A stretch of 64,000 bases of DNA from Pseudomonas maumuensis (GTDB lineage Bacteria; Pseudomonadota; Gammaproteobacteria; Pseudomonadales; Pseudomonadaceae): the NCBI RefSeq assembly GCF_019139675.1, contig NZ_CP077077.1, positions 4,216,001 to 4,280,000 on the forward strand. The letters run 5' to 3'. The position numbers and the translations under genes are program-made. Each line of letters opens with the position of its first letter. The first letter of the stretch is position 1. Below the pieces are notes generated by a model. It ran no database searches. It saw only the letters and a program-made list of their open reading frames with translations, and was not told the DNA's origin. Shown piece by piece: positions 35,178 to 44,947 of this stretch.

Positions 35178-35321
35178 CGCCCCTCCCCTTTCACGCAGTT
35201 GCGTAGTAATGCCCCATAGTTGGCGACTGTACGGCTAAATGCAATGCCTGCTGTATGGCAAGGATCACGCCATGGCACGGTAGCCTGAAAAAACTGCTTA
35301 CACCTGCACAAGGAATTCCCT

Positions 35322-36512
35322 ATGACCGATGCCACCTCAGCGCGCCTGCGGCCGCTGGCGGACAGCTCGCCGTCGGCGATCGTCGCCGGCTTTATCGCCA
35401 TGCTCACCGGCTACACCAGCTCGCTGGTGCTGATGTTCCAGGCTGGCCAGGCGGCCGGTCTTACCAGCGCGCAGATTTCCTCATGGATCTGGGCCCTGTC
35501 GATCGGCATGGCAGTGTGCAGCATCGGCCTGTCGCTACGCTACCGCACGCCGATCACCGTGGCCTGGTCGACACCCGGTGCAGCGCTACTGATCACCAGC
35601 CTTGGCGGGGTGAGCTACGGCGAAGCGATCGGCGCCTACATCACCTGCGCCGTGCTGGTGTTGATCTGCGGCCTGACCGGCAGTTTCGAGCGCCTGGTGC
35701 GGCGTATTCCCGCCTCCCTGGCCTCGGCCCTGCTGGCCGGCATCCTGTTCAAGATCGGCAGCGAGATCTTCGTCGCCGCTCAACATCGCACGCTACTGGT
35801 GCTGGGCATGTTCTTCAGCTACCTGCTGGTCAAGCGCCTGTCGCCGCGCTACTGCGTGCTGGCCGCGCTACTGGTCGGCACCGCGCTGTCCGGCGCCCTG
35901 GGGCTGCTGGACTTCAGCGGCTTCCAGTTGGAAGTCGCAACACCGGTGTGGACCACACCGAGCTTCTCGCTGGCCGCGACGATCAGCATCGGAATCCCGC
36001 TGTTCGTGGTGGCCATGACCTCGCAGAACATGCCCGGCGTCGCCGTGCTGCGCGCCGACGGCTACCAGGTGCCCGCCTCGCCGCTGATCTCGGCCACCGG
36101 CTTCGCCTCGCTGCTGCTGGCGCCATTCGGCTCCCACGGGATCAACCTGGCAGCGATCAGCGCGGCGATCTGCACCGGGCCGCATGCCCATGAAGACCCG
36201 GCCAAGCGCTACACGGCGGCGGTCTGGTGCGGGATCTTCTACGGTATCGCCGGCACCTTCGGCGCCACCCTGGCAGCGCTGTTCGGCGCTTTGCCCAAGG
36301 AGCTGGTGCTGTCGATCGCGGCGCTCGCGCTGTTCGGTTCGATCATGAACGGTTTGAGCGTGGCCATGGGCGAGGTGCGCGAGCGCGAGGCGGCCCTGAT
36401 CACCTTCATGGTCACGGCCTCGGGCTTCACCCTGTTCTCGATCGGCTCGGCGTTCTGGGGGATCGTGGCGGGGGTGCTGACCTTGCTCATACTCAGCCCA
36501 CGCAAGAGCTGA
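35322..36512 (+). CDS. BenE-family benzoate/H+ symporter
   Basis: A 396-residue inner-membrane protein with about 12 hydrophobic segments. BenE family features are the N-terminal PSAIVAGFIAMLTGYTSSL, the AWSTPGAALL segment and the NMPGVAVLRADGY loop. No aromatic-degradation genes are nearby, so benzoate is not assured as substrate. A good AAGGAA site precedes the ATG. Confidence 0.88.
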   Translation: MTDATSARLRPLADSSPSAIVAGFIAMLTGYTSSLVLMFQAGQAAGLTSAQISSWIWALSIGMAVCSIGLSLRYRTPITVAWSTPGAALLITSLGGVSYGEAIGAYITCAVLVLICGLTGSFERLVRRIPASLASALLAGILFKIGSEIFVAAQHRTLLVLGMFFSYLLVKRLSPRYCVLAALLVGTALSGALGLLDFSGFQLEVATPVWTTPSFSLAATISIGIPLFVVAMTSQNMPGVAVLRADGYQVPASPLISATGFASLLLAPFGSHGINLAAISAAICTGPHAHEDPAKRYTAAVWCGIFYGIAGTFGATLAALFGALPKELVLSIAALALFGSIMNGLSVAMGEVREREAALITFMVTASGFTLFSIGSAFWGIVAGVLTLLILSPRKS

Positions 36513-36527
36513 GACAGGCACAGGCAA

Positions 36528-38468
36528 TCACAAGCGGAAATGCCCCACCATCCCCTTCAAGTCATTGCCCAATTGCGCCAGCTCGACACTTGAACGGGCA
36601 TTGTCCTCCATCGCCAGTGCCGCCTGGTCGGCACTACCGCGTATCTGCGTGACGCTGCGGCTGATCTCCTCGGCCACCGAGCTCTGCTGCTCGGCCGCCG
36701 CGGCGATCTGCTGGTTCATCTGCTGGATCAACGACACCGCCGCCGCGATGCTGCCCAGAGCACTCTCGGTCTGCAGCGTGTCGGCCACCGCCAGGCGCAC
36801 CAGCTCGGTACTGCCGCGGATCTGCATCACCGACTGCTGGGCATTGCCGCGCAGGCTGGCGACCAGGCGCTCGATCTCCTCGGTGGACTGCCGGGTACGC
36901 CGCGCCAGGGCGCGTACTTCGTCGGCCACCACCGCGAACCCGCGCCCCTGCTCCCCGGCCCGCGCCGCCTCGATCGCGGCATTGAGCGCCAGCAGGTTGG
37001 TCTGCTCGGCCACGCTCTTGATCACCTCGAGTACATCACCGATGGTATGGATCTCGGCACTGAGACTGTCGATGCCGCTGCTGGCGGTTTCGGCGGCCAG
37101 CGCCAGTTGCTCGATGCGCTGCATGCTCTGACGCACCACCTGCTGCCCAGACCCGACCTTGTCGTCGGCTGCCTGCGCCGCCTGGGCAGCCTGCTCGGCA
37201 TTACGCGCCACATCATGGACGGTCGCAGTCATCTGCTGCATGGCGGTGGCCACCTGCTCGGTCTCGTCCTTCTGGCTACCGACTTCGCGGTTGGTCTGCT
37301 CGGTGACCGCCGACAAGGCCTGGGCACTGCCGGCCAACTGGTCGATACCCTGCTGCAAGCCACTGACGATACCGGACAAGCCCTCGGCCATCTGCTGCAT
37401 GGCCTGCAACAACTGGCCGACCTCGTCGGCCCGCGGCGGCTCGGCCTCGATAGCCAGCTCGCCTGCGGCAATGCGCCGGGCCCGGCTGATCACCCGCTTG
37501 AGCGGCGCGACCACGGCGCGGGTTATGAGCCAGGCCGCCAGCACGCCTACCAGCAGCGCCAGCGCCGTGGCCGCAGTAATGGCGACGGCGTTGCGTGCCA
37601 GTTCCGCCTGCATGGCCTGCTCCTGATCGGCATACACCTGGTCGACACGCGCGGTAACCTGCTCGGCACGCGCCTGCAACTGCTCCTTGATACCCCGCTC
37701 CTGGCCCAGCAGGTCGGTGTACTCATTGAGCTTTTCGGAGAAACTGCCAATATGCCCGGCCACTTCGCCCAGCACGCTCTGGTAGCCGACATCGGCGACG
37801 GAAGCCTTGAGCTGGTCCACCAGGGTCGCAGCTTCCACAGTCTGGGCGATGCGGCCCTCGGCGCTGGCTTCACCGCCCTTGCGGCTCTGGTCCAGGCGCA
37901 CCCGGGCCTCGTCCATGGCCTGCAGCATCAGCCGCGACACCTGCGCCACCTGCCCGGCCTGCTCCAGGAACTCACCACCCTGCTGGCCCTGGGACTGCTT
38001 GAGGGTATAGGTGCCATCGTCGGCCAGGCCGGCCTGCAGCACATCGAGGTTGTTGGCCACGCTCGACACCGACCAACTGGCCATGTCCAGCGCCAGCTCC
38101 TTGGCCTGCACCGCCTGGACGAACTGGTCGAAAGCTTGCCCATAGGCATTCAGATCGGCCCCGGTCGAGGCCAGTGCCGGCACTGCCTGGGCCCGCTCCA
38201 CCAACCCCTGCAGCCCCGTGCGCAGGGCATCGGCCTCTTTGATGTCCGAGCGCAGGGCGAAGGCCTGTTCGTGCTGGCGCAGCTTCAACAGGTCGGTATT
38301 GAACTGAGCCATCTGCCGCAGCCCATCGAAGCGCTGGCCGACATTGGCCAAGGCGTATACACCGATGGCAGCCACCACCAGGGTGAGCAGCAACACCAGG
38401 GCAAAGCCCAGGCCGAGCTTGCGCGCCATGCCCAGATTGGCCAGTACACCGTGCTTGGTCGCCGCCAT
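36528..38468 (-). CDS. methyl-accepting chemotaxis protein with HBM-type sensor
   Basis: A 646-residue chemoreceptor: a membrane helix ([20 protein letters not shown]), a large periplasmic all-helical domain of about 250 residues (helical bimodular type, as in the TCA-intermediate receptor McpS), a second helix ([20 protein letters not shown]), HAMP and a signalling domain with the hairpin [20 protein letters not shown]. It ends without the C-terminal CheR-binding pentapeptide. The ATG at 38468 follows GAGGGGA. The ligand is not readable from sequence. Confidence 0.92.
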   Translation of the reverse strand: MAATKHGVLANLGMARKLGLGFALVLLLTLVVAAIGVYALANVGQRFDGLRQMAQFNTDLLKLRQHEQAFALRSDIKEADALRTGLQGLVERAQAVPALASTGADLNAYGQAFDQFVQAVQAKELALDMASWSVSSVANNLDVLQAGLADDGTYTLKQSQGQQGGEFLEQAGQVAQVSRLMLQAMDEARVRLDQSRKGGEASAEGRIAQTVEAATLVDQLKASVADVGYQSVLGEVAGHIGSFSEKLNEYTDLLGQERGIKEQLQARAEQVTARVDQVYADQEQAMQAELARNAVAITAATALALLVGVLAAWLITRAVVAPLKRVISRARRIAAGELAIEAEPPRADEVGQLLQAMQQMAEGLSGIVSGLQQGIDQLAGSAQALSAVTEQTNREVGSQKDETEQVATAMQQMTATVHDVARNAEQAAQAAQAADDKVGSGQQVVRQSMQRIEQLALAAETASSGIDSLSAEIHTIGDVLEVIKSVAEQTNLLALNAAIEAARAGEQGRGFAVVADEVRALARRTRQSTEEIERLVASLRGNAQQSVMQIRGSTELVRLAVADTLQTESALGSIAAAVSLIQQMNQQIAAAAEQQSSVAEEISRSVTQIRGSADQAALAMEDNARSSVELAQLGNDLKGMVGHFRL

Positions 38469-38582
38469 CACCAATCCCCTCGCCTTGTCGGACTTTACCT
38501 ACAGCAAGAGTGACAATGGCGCCGACTCCGTCACAAGAGCCAGACGCGCCAATGGTGTCATTTAGCTATGAGCGTGTCGCTT

Positions 38583-39980
38583 TCAGACCGTCAGAGGTCG
38601 CCCCGCATGCCGGAAGAACGCCTCGGCCCGCGAGTCCTGCCCATAGGCGACATTGATACGCAGCCACTCACTGGCCCGGCCCTGCGGATCGAAGGCACTG
38701 CCTGGGGTAAGCAGCACCGCATGCTCCAGCGCCAGCCGCTCCAGCTCGACGAAGTCGCGCCCCGGTACCCGGGCCCAGACGAACATGCCGCCGACGGGCT
38801 CGCAGAACACCTCCCAGCCGCAAGCCTCCAGCAGCCCCAGCGTCCTCGCCCGGTGCTGGCCCAGGCGCAGGCGCAGGCGCTGCACGCTCTTGCGGTAGCT
38901 ACCGTTGGCAAGCATCTGCCCGACCACCTGCTCGGCGAAGCGCGAGGTGCCGATGCCCGCGACCATCTTCAGCTCGGCCAGACGCGCCACCAAGGGCGGA
39001 TCGGCCACCACATAGCCGACCCGCAGCGAACTGCTGAGGGTCTTGGAGAAGCTGCCCAGGTAAATAACCCGTTGCTCGCTGTCGAGGGTAGCCAGCCGCG
39101 TCGCCGGTCCGTCCTGGAAGTCGGCGTAGAGGTCATCCTCGACAATCCGCAGGTCATGCCCACGGGCCAGTTCCAGCAGGCGATAGGCGACCTTGGGCGT
39201 CAGGCTGGTGCCGGTCGGGTTCTGGTACAGGCTGTTGATGAACAGACAGCGCGGCTGGTGTTCGGCGAGCAATTGCTCGAGCACGGCCAGGTCTGGACCA
39301 CTGGCAGTGCGCGGTACCTCGAGCATGCGCACGCCGTGCAGGCGCAGCAGGTTGTAGAGGTTGTAGTAACCGGGTCGCTCCACCAGCACTGTGTCGCCCG
39401 GCGCCAGCAAGGTCCGCACCAGCAGGTCGAGGGCATGGCTGGCACCCTGGGTGGTGACGATACGCTCAGGTTCCGCGGCGATATCCAACCGCGCCAACCC
39501 TTTGTGCAGTTGCAGGCGCAGGCTCGCCAGGCCTTGGGGCGGGCAGTAGTCGAACAGTGCCTCGGGCACGCCACGGCTGACCTGGCGGATGGCCTGGGCC
39601 AGTTCAGCCTCGGCTCGCCAGGCCACGGGCAACCAGCCGCAGCCGAGCTTGAGCAGTTGCTCATGCCCTTCGCGAAACTGCCGCCAGCTGCCGTCGATCG
39701 CCTCGCCCCACGGTTCGCCGGGATCGGGACACAGGCCCGGCTTGCGCTCGGCAACGAAGAACCCGGCACCGTGCCGTGCCTCCAGCCAGCCGCTGGCCAC
39801 CAGCCGGTCGTAGGCTTCGATCACGCACGAAGCACTTACCGCCTGGGCCTTGGCCAAGGTGCGGATCGATGGCAAGCGCGCACCCGGGCGCAAGCGCTGC
39901 CGAGTGATCCAGCCCTGCAACTGCTCGGTCAGCTGCTGAACCAAGGGTGTGGGGAGACCGCGATCAAGATTGAAGTGCAT
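38583..39980 (-). CDS. MocR/GntR-type transcriptional regulator with aminotransferase domain
   Basis: A 465-residue fusion. An N-terminal GntR winged helix (residues 1-75: LVQQLTEQLQGWITRQRLRP, LPSIRTLAKAQAVSASCVIE) joins a fold-type I PLP domain. The PLP lysine is in SFSKTLSSSLRVGYV, preceded by VEDDLYADF. MocR proteins sense PLP or an amino compound. It diverges from an MFS exporter at 40096, with direct and inverted repeats in the gap, so it probably controls that gene. Confidence 0.9.
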   Translation of the reverse strand: MHFNLDRGLPTPLVQQLTEQLQGWITRQRLRPGARLPSIRTLAKAQAVSASCVIEAYDRLVASGWLEARHGAGFFVAERKPGLCPDPGEPWGEAIDGSWRQFREGHEQLLKLGCGWLPVAWRAEAELAQAIRQVSRGVPEALFDYCPPQGLASLRLQLHKGLARLDIAAEPERIVTTQGASHALDLLVRTLLAPGDTVLVERPGYYNLYNLLRLHGVRMLEVPRTASGPDLAVLEQLLAEHQPRCLFINSLYQNPTGTSLTPKVAYRLLELARGHDLRIVEDDLYADFQDGPATRLATLDSEQRVIYLGSFSKTLSSSLRVGYVVADPPLVARLAELKMVAGIGTSRFAEQVVGQMLANGSYRKSVQRLRLRLGQHRARTLGLLEACGWEVFCEPVGGMFVWARVPGRDFVELERLALEHAVLLTPGSAFDPQGRASEWLRINVAYGQDSRAEAFFRHAGRPLTV

Positions 39981-39986
39981 GGCAAG

Positions 39987-40049
39987 TGTTCGCTTATTTC
40001 AGGCGAACAGTTAAGCACAAATCCGTACTGGGTGTGCCTTGGCGAACAG
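39987..40049. promoter_or_regulatory. probable MocR operator: direct and inverted repeats
   Basis: GGCGAACAG occurs at 40002-40010 and again at 40041-40049 (direct repeat, 39 bp apart). An inverted partner TGTTCGC lies at 39987-39993, facing GCGAACA at 40003-40009. Direct repeats plus an inverted half site are the known MocR-family arrangement (as in GabR). The second copy lies 47 bases before the exporter start. Confidence 0.65.
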
Positions 40050-40095
40050 CCACCCAGGGCCGATGCTGACGCAATCGATCCTGCGGAAACCACCC

Positions 40096-41277
40096 ATGCC
40101 CACTCGCCACGCCCCGGCCCTGCTGGCCTTCGCCCTGTGCCTGATCACCCTTGCGGTGAACCTCCAGGCTCCGTTGTACATCACCTACGCCGACCTCTCC
40201 GGGCAAGGCGCCGCGGCGACCGCCGTGGCTTTCTCCGGCTACGTGCTCGGTGTATTGCCAGTGCTGCTGGCCCTCGGCGGCCTGGCCGACCGGGTCGGGC
40301 GACGCCCGTTGATCCTGGTCGCACTCGCCCTGTCGATGATCGCCACCTTGATCATGCTGCTGTCCCCCAGCCTGGCATCCCTGGGCGTGGCGCGCTTGTT
40401 CCTGGGCCTCGGCACCGGCCTGGCCTCGGCCACGGCCACCGCCTACATGAGCGAACTGATGACGCCCGGTGAACGTGACCGCGCCGCGACCTGGGTCACC
40501 GCCAGCACTTCCCTGGGCTTTGGCCTGGGCGCGGCACTGACCAGCGTGTTCCTGCTGCGCGGGCCGACACTCACCCCGAGCAGCTTCCATCTGCAACTGG
40601 CGCTCGCCGCCTTTGCCCTCGCGCTGGTCTGGCGCCTGCCCGACCCACGCCCGACGCAACGCAGCGCCATGCTGCGTCTGCCCTACTATCCCAGCGGCAG
40701 CCTGGCCTATGGCCTGGCGATCCTGCTGGCCTGGGCCTGTGTCGGACTGGTCATCGCCCTGCTGCCGGGGGTCCTGCGCCAGCATGGCCTGAGCGCCTGG
40801 TCGGGGTTCTCGACCTTCTGCGTGATCAGTTGCGGCCTGCTGTTCCAGCCCCTGGCCCGGCGCATGGCCAGTGCCCGGGCGACCCTGCTCGGGCTGTCGA
40901 TCCTGCCGTGCAGCTACGCGCTGCTGGCCTGGGGCGCCGACAGCGGCAATCTGCTGGGTGTGCTACTGGGAGCCGTGGCCGCAAGCAGCGCCTGCTATGG
41001 CTTCATCTACCTGGGCGGGCTGGCTGCGGTGAATCAACTGGCCGGCCAAGAAAAAACCCGGGCCAGTGCCGGGTTCTTCCTGCTGGCCTACCTGGGGTTC
41101 AGCCTGCCGGTGATCTTCACCGGGCTGCTCAGTGACCGGCTGGGGTCGCGGCTGGCCCTGATCGTGTTTGGTGGTGTGTTGCTGCTGGGCTGCGCGGCGG
41201 TGGCACTGGCCCTATGGACCACTTCGATCAGATCGCCAACGCACCACCGTCGACCGTCAGGCTGTGCCCCGTCGTGA
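40096..41277 (+). CDS. MFS exporter
   Basis: A 393-residue, 12-helix MFS protein (MPTRHAPALLAFALCLITLA at the start) with the motif GGLADRVGRRPLIL after helix 2. Upstream in-frame starts (40039, 40063) would add hydrophilic residues over the operator region, so ATG at 40096 is preferred. Its 3' end overlaps the convergent SDR gene by 50 bases. The substrate is probably set by the divergent MocR regulator. Confidence 0.87.
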   Translation: MPTRHAPALLAFALCLITLAVNLQAPLYITYADLSGQGAAATAVAFSGYVLGVLPVLLALGGLADRVGRRPLILVALALSMIATLIMLLSPSLASLGVARLFLGLGTGLASATATAYMSELMTPGERDRAATWVTASTSLGFGLGAALTSVFLLRGPTLTPSSFHLQLALAAFALALVWRLPDPRPTQRSAMLRLPYYPSGSLAYGLAILLAWACVGLVIALLPGVLRQHGLSAWSGFSTFCVISCGLLFQPLARRMASARATLLGLSILPCSYALLAWGADSGNLLGVLLGAVAASSACYGFIYLGGLAAVNQLAGQEKTRASAGFFLLAYLGFSLPVIFTGLLSDRLGSRLALIVFGGVLLLGCAAVALALWTTSIRSPTHHRRPSGCAPS

Positions 41278-41989
41278 AGGCTGCGCCATCGCTGCACAGG
41301 TACAACACCGCGCTGGCGATCTCCTCCACTTTGCCGATGCGCCCGACCGGGTGCATCGCCGCGGCGAACTCGGCCTTGCGCGGATCGGCCTCATAGGCGC
41401 GGCGAAACATGTCGGTGTCGATCACCGCCGGGCACACCGCGTTGACCCGGATACCCTTCTTCGCATACTCGATGGCCGCCGACTTGGTCAGGCCGATCAC
41501 CGCATGCTTGGACGCCGCATAGATGCTCATCTTCGGTGCCGCCGACAGGCCGGCTACCGACGCCGTGTTGACGATAGCGCCACCGCCTTGGGCCAGCAGC
41601 AGGGGCAGCTGATACTTCATGCACAGCCAGACGCCCTTGACGTTGACGCCCATGATCGCGTCGAACTCCGCCTCGCTGCCCTCCGCCAATCGCCCCTTTT
41701 CGATTTCGATGCCGGCATTGTTGAAGGCGTAGTCCAGACGCCCGTATGCCTCGACCACCCGCTCGTGCAATTGCCGCACATCTTCGTCGCGGGTAACGTC
41801 GCAGGCGATGAACAATGCTTCGCCACCAGCCTGGCGAATCAGTGCCACCGTGGCTTCGCCACCGTGCGCATCACGGTCGGCCACCACCACCTTGAGCCCC
41901 TCGGTGGCAAACGCCTGCGCCGTCGCCCGGCCGATACCCGCCGCGCCACCGGTGACCAGGGCAACCTGGCCGGAGAAAGTCATGCTCAT
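41228..41989 (-). CDS. SDR-family oxidoreductase
   Basis: A 253-residue classical SDR: VTGGAAGIGRATAQ cofactor motif, NNAG (FNNAGIEIEKGR), catalytic Ser (VNTASVAGLSAAP) and YAASK. ATG at 41989 has AGGAG six bases upstream; a second in-frame ATG at 41983 lacks this spacing. It overlaps the MFS gene tail to tail. Substrate unknown; a 2,5-dichloro-2,5-cyclohexadiene-diol dehydrogenase-like annotation would be unsupported. Confidence 0.88.
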   Translation of the reverse strand: MSMTFSGQVALVTGGAAGIGRATAQAFATEGLKVVVADRDAHGGEATVALIRQAGGEALFIACDVTRDEDVRQLHERVVEAYGRLDYAFNNAGIEIEKGRLAEGSEAEFDAIMGVNVKGVWLCMKYQLPLLLAQGGGAIVNTASVAGLSAAPKMSIYAASKHAVIGLTKSAAIEYAKKGIRVNAVCPAVIDTDMFRRAYEADPRKAEFAAAMHPVGRIGKVEEIASAVLYLCSDGAAFTTGHSLTVDGGALAI

Positions 41990-42164
41990 CACTGGCTCCT
42001 GCAAAAGGATGGGAAGTCGTGGCTGAGTCTAGTCAGGGCACCGCTGGGCTGGGCAGCATCATCAAGGGCACGGTTGGACTACTATCGTTCGCAGTGATCT
42101 TGCGTGACGCGGCCCATTCAACCCGCCGATCATCCCCCCTCACACTCGTTCAGGAGAACTCGCC

Positions 42165-43166
42165 ATGCCCCACACCAACCGCCGTTTCCTGCTGACCAAG
42201 CGCCCGGTCGGCGCCGTGCGCCGTGACGACTTCACCTATGAGCAGGCCCCTGCCGACGAGCCAGGCGAAGGCCAGGTGCTGGTGAAAAGCCTCTACCTGT
42301 CCCTGGACCCTGCCATGCGCGGCTGGATGAACGAAGGCAAGTCGTATATTCCCCCGGTGGGCTTGGGCCAGGTGATGCGCGCACTCGGCGTGGGCGAAGT
42401 GGTCAGTTCCAAGCACCCGGACTACAAGCCCGGCGACCATGTCAGCGGCGCCCTGGGCGTGCAGGACTACTTCACCGGTGAACCTCAGGGCCTGCACAAG
42501 ATCGATCCGCGCCTGGCCCCCCTGCCCCGTTATCTGTCGGCACTAGGCATGACCGGCATGACCGCCTACTTCGCCCTGCTCGATGTCGGCCAGCCCAAAT
42601 CCGGCGAAACCGTGGTGATCTCCGGCGCCGCCGGCGCGGTCGGCAGCATTGCCGGGCAGATCGCCAAGCTCAAGGGTTGCCGCGTGGTCGGCATCGCCGG
42701 TGGCACGCAGAAGTGCCAGTACCTGCTGGATGAACTGGGCTTCGACGGGGTCATCGACTACAAGGCCGAAGACGTGCTCGCCGGGCTCAAGCGCGAATGC
42801 CCCAAGGGCGTGGACGTGTACTTCGACAACGTCGGCGGCGACATCCTCGATGCGGTGCTGTCGCGCCTGAACGTCAAGGCCCGGGTGGTGATCTGCGGTG
42901 CCATCAGCCAGTACAACAACAAGGAAGCGGTCAAGGGCCCGGCCAACTACCTGGCGCTGCTGGTCAACCGCGCGCGCATGGAAGGCTTCGTGGTGATGGA
43001 CTACGTCAAGGAATACGGCAAGGCCGCGCAAGAAATGGCCGGCTGGCTGGCCAGCGGCAAGGTCAAGAGCAAGGAGGATGTGGTGGAGGGGTTGGAGACC
43101 TTCCCCGAGACGTTGCTCAAGCTGTTCAGCGGGGAGAATTTCGGCAAGTTGGTACTGAAGGTCTGA
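42165..43166 (+). CDS. NADP-dependent medium-chain reductase (CurA/PTGR type)
   Basis: A 333-residue zinc-independent medium-chain dehydrogenase/reductase. Features are LSLDPAMRGWMNEGKSYIPP, the cofactor motif VISGAAGAVGSIAGQIAKLK, and VDVYFDNVGGDILDAVL. These fit the leukotriene B4 dehydrogenase/curcumin reductase branch, which reduces alpha,beta-unsaturated ketones. Complete length. Probably monocistronic. Confidence 0.93.
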   Translation: MPHTNRRFLLTKRPVGAVRRDDFTYEQAPADEPGEGQVLVKSLYLSLDPAMRGWMNEGKSYIPPVGLGQVMRALGVGEVVSSKHPDYKPGDHVSGALGVQDYFTGEPQGLHKIDPRLAPLPRYLSALGMTGMTAYFALLDVGQPKSGETVVISGAAGAVGSIAGQIAKLKGCRVVGIAGGTQKCQYLLDELGFDGVIDYKAEDVLAGLKRECPKGVDVYFDNVGGDILDAVLSRLNVKARVVICGAISQYNNKEAVKGPANYLALLVNRARMEGFVVMDYVKEYGKAAQEMAGWLASGKVKSKEDVVEGLETFPETLLKLFSGENFGKLVLKV

Positions 43167-43171
43167 TCATT

Positions 43172-43197
43172 GCGGGCTGCGCTCAGGCGCAGCCCGC
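43172..43197. terminator. hairpin between convergent reductase and pyrF genes
   Basis: An 11-bp perfect stem (gcgggctgcgc with gcgcagcccgc) and a four-base loop five bases after the reductase stop. There is no T run on either side, so it may end or protect transcripts from both directions. Confidence 0.5.
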
Positions 43198-43213
43198 GCC
43201 GCAGTCTCTCGGG

Positions 43214-43915
43214 TCAACCGCGAATTTCAGCCACCACAGCAGCCAACGCCTTGGCCGGATCCGCCGACTGGCTGATCGGACGCCCGATCACCAAGTAATC
43301 AGAACCGGCGTCCAGCGCCTGGCGTGGAGTCAGAATCCGGCGCTGATCATCTTGCGCGCTGCCCGCCGGGCGAATCCCCGGGGTCACCAGTTGCAACGAT
43401 GGGTGCGCAGCCTTGAGTGCCGGCGCCTCCAGCGCCGAACACACCAACCCATCCATGCCAGCCTTCTGCGCCAGCGCCGCCAAACGCAGCACCTGCTCCT
43501 GCGGGTCGACATCCAGGCCAATCCCGGCCAGATCCTCGCGCTCCATGCTGGTCAGCACGGTCACGCCGATCAGCAGCGGCTGCGGACCGCTGCGCTTGGC
43601 CAGCTCTTCACGGCAGGCCGACATCATCCGCAGACCGCCGGAGCAGTGTACGTTGACCATCCACACGCCCATCTCGGCCGCAGCTTTGACCGCCATCGCG
43701 GTGGTGTTGGGGATATCGTGGAACTTGAGGTCGAGGAACACTTCGAAGCCCTTGCTGCACAGGGTTTCGACGATGCCCGAGGCGCTGCTGGTGAACAGTT
43801 CCTTGCCCACCTTGACCCGGCACAGGGCGGGGTCGAGCTGGTCGGCCAGCTTCAGGGCGGCGTCACGGGTGGGAAAATCCAGGGCGACGATCAGGGGCGT
43901 CTGGCAGGCGGACAT
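43214..43915 (-). CDS. pyrF: orotidine 5'-phosphate decarboxylase
   Basis: A 233-residue TIM-barrel enzyme that makes UMP from OMP. The motif [10 protein letters not shown] contains the catalytic Asp-Lys-Asp triad with FLDLK; the N-terminus reads [14 protein letters not shown], and the phosphate site TPGIRP is present. The ATG at 43915 gives the normal length. It is divergent from the small DUF2897 gene. Confidence 0.97.
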   Translation of the reverse strand: MSACQTPLIVALDFPTRDAALKLADQLDPALCRVKVGKELFTSSASGIVETLCSKGFEVFLDLKFHDIPNTTAMAVKAAAEMGVWMVNVHCSGGLRMMSACREELAKRSGPQPLLIGVTVLTSMEREDLAGIGLDVDPQEQVLRLAALAQKAGMDGLVCSALEAPALKAAHPSLQLVTPGIRPAGSAQDDQRRILTPRQALDAGSDYLVIGRPISQSADPAKALAAVVAEIRG

Positions 43916-44097
43916 GGGCAGGGTCTCTTGGCAAGTCGTAAACGGCGCGCATTGTAAACGAAGTGGGACGGGGTTTGGGGGCCGCGGGTCATGAGAATTG
44001 GCCCAGGTGGGGGTGGCTCCTATAATGGAACCAACGGCTGCGGCAATGGCTCGAATGCCATGTAAGCGGTGCCCTGTACGCTTTCTGGAGAATCTCG

Positions 44098-44265
44098 ATG
44101 CCTTGGTATGCCTGGTTGATACTGCTTGTTGCGCTTGGGTCGATTGTCGGCGGGTTGATGCTGCTGCGCGATACGGCGAAGAAGTTGCCGTTGACCGAGG
44201 AGCAGTTGAAGAAGGTGCATGAGCGTAATGCCGAGGCGGATGCAAAGGATGCAGAGGACCGCTGA
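44098..44265 (+). CDS. DUF2897-like small membrane protein
   Basis: A 55-residue protein. It starts [20 protein letters not shown], one membrane helix, followed by a charged helical tail ([20 protein letters not shown]). It is below common length cut-offs, but the TGGAG site at correct spacing and typical helix-plus-tail pattern support it. Function unknown. It diverges from pyrF. Confidence 0.75.
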   Translation: MPWYAWLILLVALGSIVGGLMLLRDTAKKLPLTEEQLKKVHERNAEADAKDAEDR

Positions 44266-44320
44266 GTGTTATTGGTTTTCGACAGCCGATCGCTTTACCA
44301 CGACCGGCTGACGAGTCTAT

Positions 44321-44656
44321 TTACTCCACTGACAATTTTGCGCGGTTGCGATCCAGCAGCGCCTTTCCAATGCCTTTGACTTCAAGCAATTCATCTACCG
44401 ATGTGAAGGGGCCGTTGTTTTCGCGGTAAGCGACGATGGCTTCGGCCTTGGCCATGCCTATGCCGTTAAGTTCGCGCTGCAGAGTAACGGCGTCGACTGT
44501 GTTGAGGTCAAATTTAGGTGGGTTGCCAGTTGGGGCTACTACATGGCTGGCATCGCTTTCAGTCGCCGACACTGCAGTGGTTGCGGGCGCGGCATGCACA
44601 GCAATTGAGAGACCCAGTAGCGGAAGCAGCAGGTAGCTGAGGACGGTATTGCGCAT
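44321..44656 (-). CDS. comEA: ComEA-family helix-hairpin-helix DNA-binding protein
   Basis: A 111-residue exported protein. Signal peptide (LLLPLLGLSIAVHA), a short linker and a tandem HhH DNA-binding domain (FDLNTVDAVTLQRELNGIGM, then LLEVKGIGKALLDRNRAKL). ComEA binds incoming DNA in natural transformation; small periplasmic ComEA proteins are widespread in pseudomonads and may be involved in DNA uptake. The ATG at 44656 has GGAGTG upstream. It flanks the O-antigen cluster on the conserved side. Confidence 0.9.
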   Translation of the reverse strand: MRNTVLSYLLLPLLGLSIAVHAAPATTAVSATESDASHVVAPTGNPPKFDLNTVDAVTLQRELNGIGMAKAEAIVAYRENNGPFTSVDELLEVKGIGKALLDRNRAKLSVE

Positions 44657-44947
44657 TGTTCGACACTCCATGAGTCGGTACGGGAGCAACCTTCTTGGTT
44701 GCCTGGCAAACCGTAGTTAGGAACAAGGGGCAGCGCAAACCGGTGGTAGCCATGATTTTTTTCTAGATGATTCATCAGATTACCGTTTTCGAAACAACCT
44801 ACAATTAAATCCGATGCTTCGCCGTTGAGCTGATGCCTGAAGTCCTTACTGTCGAGATGCTCGACTGTTCCCCTGAGCTTAGCCGAACTTACAGTCGGCG
44901 GCCAAGCAGCCTATCCCCCAAGAGTAGGCAGAAACGCCTGCCCCTCA

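Noticed and set aside
37047..38513. 488-residue open frame opposite the chemoreceptor gene
   Set aside because: Antisense shadow; His/Leu/Gly-rich translation without recognisable domains.
38568..40472. 634-residue open frame spanning the MocR and MFS genes
   Set aside because: It runs antisense to MocR and then out of frame through the MFS gene, crossing the operator; not a fusion protein.
44690..44947. Strong terminator at the end of the O-antigen cluster
   Set aside because: A ggcag/ctgcc hairpin can be drawn but there is no T run after it on the minus strand.
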